Below, piece after piece: positions 61,619 through 64,000 of a stretch of 64,000 bases of DNA. Both the position numbers and the translations under genes were made by a program. The first letter of the stretch is position 1; each line of letters opens with the position of its first letter. Origin of the DNA: Alphaproteobacteria bacterium. GTDB taxonomy: Bacteria > Pseudomonadota > Gammaproteobacteria > JAGOUN01. Location of the stretch: positions 4,839-68,838 of the forward strand of contig JAGKWX010000006.1 in assembly GCA_021151585.1 (NCBI GenBank), given 5' to 3'. The notes below the pieces were generated by a model, which had not been told where the DNA came from, made no database searches, and saw nothing but the letters and a program-made list of their open reading frames with translations.

Positions 61619-62547
61619 TTGAATTCAAGTATTGCTCTGCAATTAGGAGTGCATCGCTCAACGATATATCGTGAATTAAATCGAAATAAGAGTAAAATAG
61701 GTTATTTGCCAGATAAAGCGCAGCGTATGTCAGAAAATCGACGTTCATTATCAAAGCCACTAAAGTTAGAAAGTAATTTTGAATTACGTCAACATATTGC
61801 TGATCATTTAAAGCAAGGTTGGTCACCCGAACAAATTGCTGGTCGATTAAAAGAAGAGCGTGGAATTAATGTTATTTCCCACGAAACTATTTACGCTTAT
61901 ATTTACAGCAAAGAAGGTCTCACATCTGAGTTGCACATTTATTTAAAACGTCAACAAAAGAAGCGTAAATCACGCTTGAGTCGTAAGACTAAGCGTAGCA
62001 CTATACCGAATAGAACCTCTATACATGAGCGTCCAGCGACGATTCAAGCACGAGAAGATTTTGGGAATTGGGAGGGTGATTTAGTATTGTTTAGTGATCA
62101 GTGCAGTAATTTAATCACGTTGCGTGAGAGAAAAAGCCGTCTTTTTGTAGCCATAAAAAATGCTTCTAAAAAAGCAGAAACAACGGCGGATAATATTGTG
62201 AAAAAATTCAGGGGCAAGAAAAAATATTGATCACAACATTGACGCTGGATAATGGTGGCGAATTTGCAAATCACTAATCGATTTCTAATCGATTAAAGAT
62301 AAATACATTTTTTTGCGATCCTTATTCATCTTATCAAAAAGGCAGTGTTGAAAATGGTAATGGTGTTTTAAGATATGATTTGCCAAGAAGTACAAATATT
62401 GAATCTTTAACACAAAATCAGATTGATAAAATTGTGAATAAAATTAATAATAGGCCAATGAAATGTTTAGGGTATAGAACACCTGCTGAAGTTTTTCAGC
62501 AGCATTATGGAAAATTGGCGAAAGGATTTGTCGCACTTCAGACTTGA
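61619..62547 (+). pseudogene. IS30 family transposase, frameshifted and interrupted
   Basis: The first part (to 62230) reads an HTH (SSIALQLGVHRSTIYRELNR), GYLPDKAQ, the helper region LKQGWSPEQIAGRLK, HETIYAYIYS and the first catalytic Asp in WEGDLVLF. The frame then shifts in an A-run near 62217-62225. The other frame gives the second Asp (TLDNGGEFANH), a TAA at 62275, then FCDPYSSYQKGSVENGNGVL with the catalytic Glu and PRSTNIESLT to a stop at 62547. The 5' end also lacks the usual N-terminus. The element is inactive unless frameshifting rescues it. No terminal repeats located. Confidence 0.85.
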
Positions 62548-62583
62548 ATGCGCGGTTAACATAGTTGTGGAGAGGTGTCGATT

Positions 62584-63600
62584 ATGTTTGCTCACTATCG
62601 TTTTTTGCTAAAAAGAGTGCTTGTTCGCCCATCTTGTGTACATTTTTTTAACTCCACCTTATGCCAAATAGATCATGCGATTAATCCAACCTCTTTTTTT
62701 CGTCTTTATGATCCATATTTCACAGCACCACATTTTTTACCTATTGAATTTAAAGATAGTAATCAGCTTTTTAGTTGGCCGCAAGCAGTTATGAAAAGCA
62801 TTCGTCCTGAAATTGAGCCAACAAGCAACTATACGGATATGATCGCCCAAGAGTTAACGAAAATGGAAAGCATAGAAATTCCTATCGATCCACTTAAAAG
62901 AGCGATTCATTTCCTTGATCTTGCCAATTTATATATAGAAATATTGAGTTTGAATAAATCCGAAGAAGTACTAAAAAAATCGATTGATATTTTATCTTCT
63001 CAAAACTCTCTTGAAAGCGCTAAATTACTTTCGGAGTCTTATCGAAAATTCGCGATAACTAAACAGATAAAAGAAGAATATTCTATAGCGATAAGTTTTT
63101 ATCAAAAATCTATACAATATTCTGAAAAAGTTTTTCGTGGACAGAATCATCCTTCTCAAGCTCAGCTTTATGCTATTTTAGGCATGGCTTATGCTACGGT
63201 TGATATGCCTATAGAGTTTGAAAAGTGCTATCAGAAAATTATAACAAGCATGAAAACATGTTTTTTTGATTCACCAAAAATGTGGGTGGATTTTGAATCA
63301 AGCCTTGCTGTTATTTATCAAAGACAAGGAAAATTTGATGAAGCGCTTTTACTTCATGATCGCTGTTATCAAACTTATAGCAGAATGCAAAACAATCGAA
63401 TCAACGCTTCCATCGAAAAATTAAATTTGGCTTCCACTCTCATGCTCAGTCAAGATTTTGCTAAAGCAAAAAATATTCTACATGAGACAGAAGATTTTTT
63501 TGTGAAACAGCTTTCTGTAAATCCAGTTATTTTAAAAATTATCTCATCAAATTTAGATATCTGTTCTGGGCTCGCTAGACATCCGCCTTTATTGAAATGA
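62584..63600 (+). CDS. TPR-like helical repeat protein, unknown
   Basis: A 338-residue protein. Residues about 105-320 are helical with tetratricopeptide-like pairs: FLDLANLYIEILSLNKSEE, AISFYQKSIQYSEKVFRG, AQLYAILGMAYATVDMP and LAVIYQRQGKFDEALLLHDR. The N-terminal 100 residues have no recognisable domain; they start FAHYRFLLKRVLVRPSCVHF. There is no signal peptide. The start is the ATG at 62584, with GGAGAGG eight bases upstream; a GTG at 62575 overlaps that site. It lies between an IS30 remnant and a probable IS66 end, so it is likely an acquired accessory or effector-like gene. Confidence 0.7.
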   Translation: MFAHYRFLLKRVLVRPSCVHFFNSTLCQIDHAINPTSFFRLYDPYFTAPHFLPIEFKDSNQLFSWPQAVMKSIRPEIEPTSNYTDMIAQELTKMESIEIPIDPLKRAIHFLDLANLYIEILSLNKSEEVLKKSIDILSSQNSLESAKLLSESYRKFAITKQIKEEYSIAISFYQKSIQYSEKVFRGQNHPSQAQLYAILGMAYATVDMPIEFEKCYQKIITSMKTCFFDSPKMWVDFESSLAVIYQRQGKFDEALLLHDRCYQTYSRMQNNRINASIEKLNLASTLMLSQDFAKAKNILHETEDFFVKQLSVNPVILKIISSNLDICSGLARHPPLLK

Positions 63601-63763
63601 TTGATTTTTCCAAAAGAAACTTATCTTAAGTTTTTATTGATTTCCCTTGAGTGCGCTTTTTTTAAGTGACAATTAGCTTTGCCGACATATTGCCTCATTT
63701 AAAATTAACACTATTGTAGTTGTCGCATACTCAATATTAATTACACTTTTCTTATATTAAGCG
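63601..63763. other. Non-coding gap before probable IS66 element
   Basis: About 160 AT-rich bases after the TPR-like gene. I see no gene, RNA or clear terminator in it. A TATTAA-x-CGGTA motif at its right edge is partly repeated near 63809. Confidence 0.4.
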
Positions 63764-64000
63764 GTAAGCGCTAAATCTACCGCACCGTGAGCAATTCTTT
63801 ATTAATATTAAACGGTAGTAGCGCTTGAATTTGTTTTTCACTGTGACGTATCCGCTAATTTAAGCACACCTTGTCAAGTTTAATTTTTCCGTCATGATGT
63901 ACTTTTTAATTTTAAGGCTGGCTTCATGAGAGAATCTCCCAGTAAAAAATCAAGGTCAAAACGCGAAGATTGGCTATATCACGTGAATGCGTTCAAAAAA
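63764..64000 (+). mobile_element. Left part of a probable IS66 family element (runs off the window)
   Basis: GTAAGCG at 63764-63770 matches the usual terminal GTAAGCG of IS66-type elements. About 160 bases inside it a TnpA-like frame begins. The rest of the element, including the right end and target duplication, is outside the window, so the call rests on these two signs. Confidence 0.45.
63926..64000 (+). CDS. IS66 accessory protein TnpA-like, 5' part only
   Basis: Twenty-five codons are visible: MRESPSKKSRSKREDWLYHV then NAFKK. The WxxHVxAFxxS pattern near the N-terminus is characteristic of the small IS66 TnpA-like (helix-turn-helix) accessory protein. The frame is open at the window edge. 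Identification is tentative because only the N-terminus is seen. Confidence 0.5.
   Translation, partial: MRESPSKKSRSKREDWLYHVNAFKK

Noticed and set aside
1..64000. tRNA or rRNA genes
   Set aside because: I looked through the intergenic gaps for cloverleaf and T-loop (GTTCGA) patterns and saw none; a tRNAscan run would be decisive.

Overview
The window is an AT-rich chromosomal segment of a gammaproteobacterium, most likely a host-associated member of the Legionellales (Coxiella, Berkiella or Diplorickettsia-like). This placement is inferred from gene content (pepP-ubiH, yadGH, Coq7 in place of UbiF, a Legionella-type SLT lipoprotein) and from two genes with eukaryote-like features. It is not based on a database match.

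The replication origin probably lies near 34.8-35.1 kb. There, an AT-rich stretch is followed by three clustered DnaA boxes between lptM-dapF (leftward) and rpmH-rnpA-yidD-yidC (rightward). The rightward arm continues with dnaA, dnaN, recF and gyrB. Two perfect 16-bp parS palindromes lie 6-6.6 kb from the boxes, one just before recF and one inside it. The dnaN-recF gap holds a decayed gene, and an unrecognised membrane-protein gene sits between recF and gyrB.

Left of the origin are mostly housekeeping genes: pepP (cut by the window edge), a toxinless parD-like gene, ubiH, trxA, rho, an EVE-domain gene, an S49 peptidase and a PH-domain membrane protein. These are followed by a leftward operon for queuosine salvage and Na+/H+ exchange (yhhQ-tgt-nhaA), amino-sugar synthesis (glmU-glmS), an HD phosphohydrolase, psd, a two-gene coiled-coil locus, mnmG, a YeiH-type exporter, a large unknown membrane protein, an MFS transporter, mnmE, coq7-rsmE-yadH-yadG, rdgB, an SLT lipoprotein, mdh, hemW, dapF and a 38-codon lptM.

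Right of gyrB lie a secreted PNPOx-like protein and metQ. The kbl-tdh threonine-degradation pair then splits metQ from metI-metN. A degenerate ClpA/B-like AAA+ gene is coupled to metN, followed by a FUSC-family transporter gene and acnA. From about 57.4 kb the content becomes accessory: a DUF1016 remnant, a thiamine pyrophosphokinase, an IS481-like fragment, a UPF1-like helicase with a C-terminal CCCH zinc finger, a broken IS30 element, a TPR-like protein and the start of a probable IS66 element.

The most unusual loci are (1) the 16.0-18.4 kb coiled-coil operon, whose larger protein has three near-identical 53-residue repeats combining a WH2-like motif with polyproline and an acidic, tryptophan-containing tail, suggesting an actin-directed effector; (2) the UPF1-like helicase with a eukaryote-type CCCH finger; and (3) the AAA+ protein that keeps ClpB-like architecture but has lost its Walker B acids.
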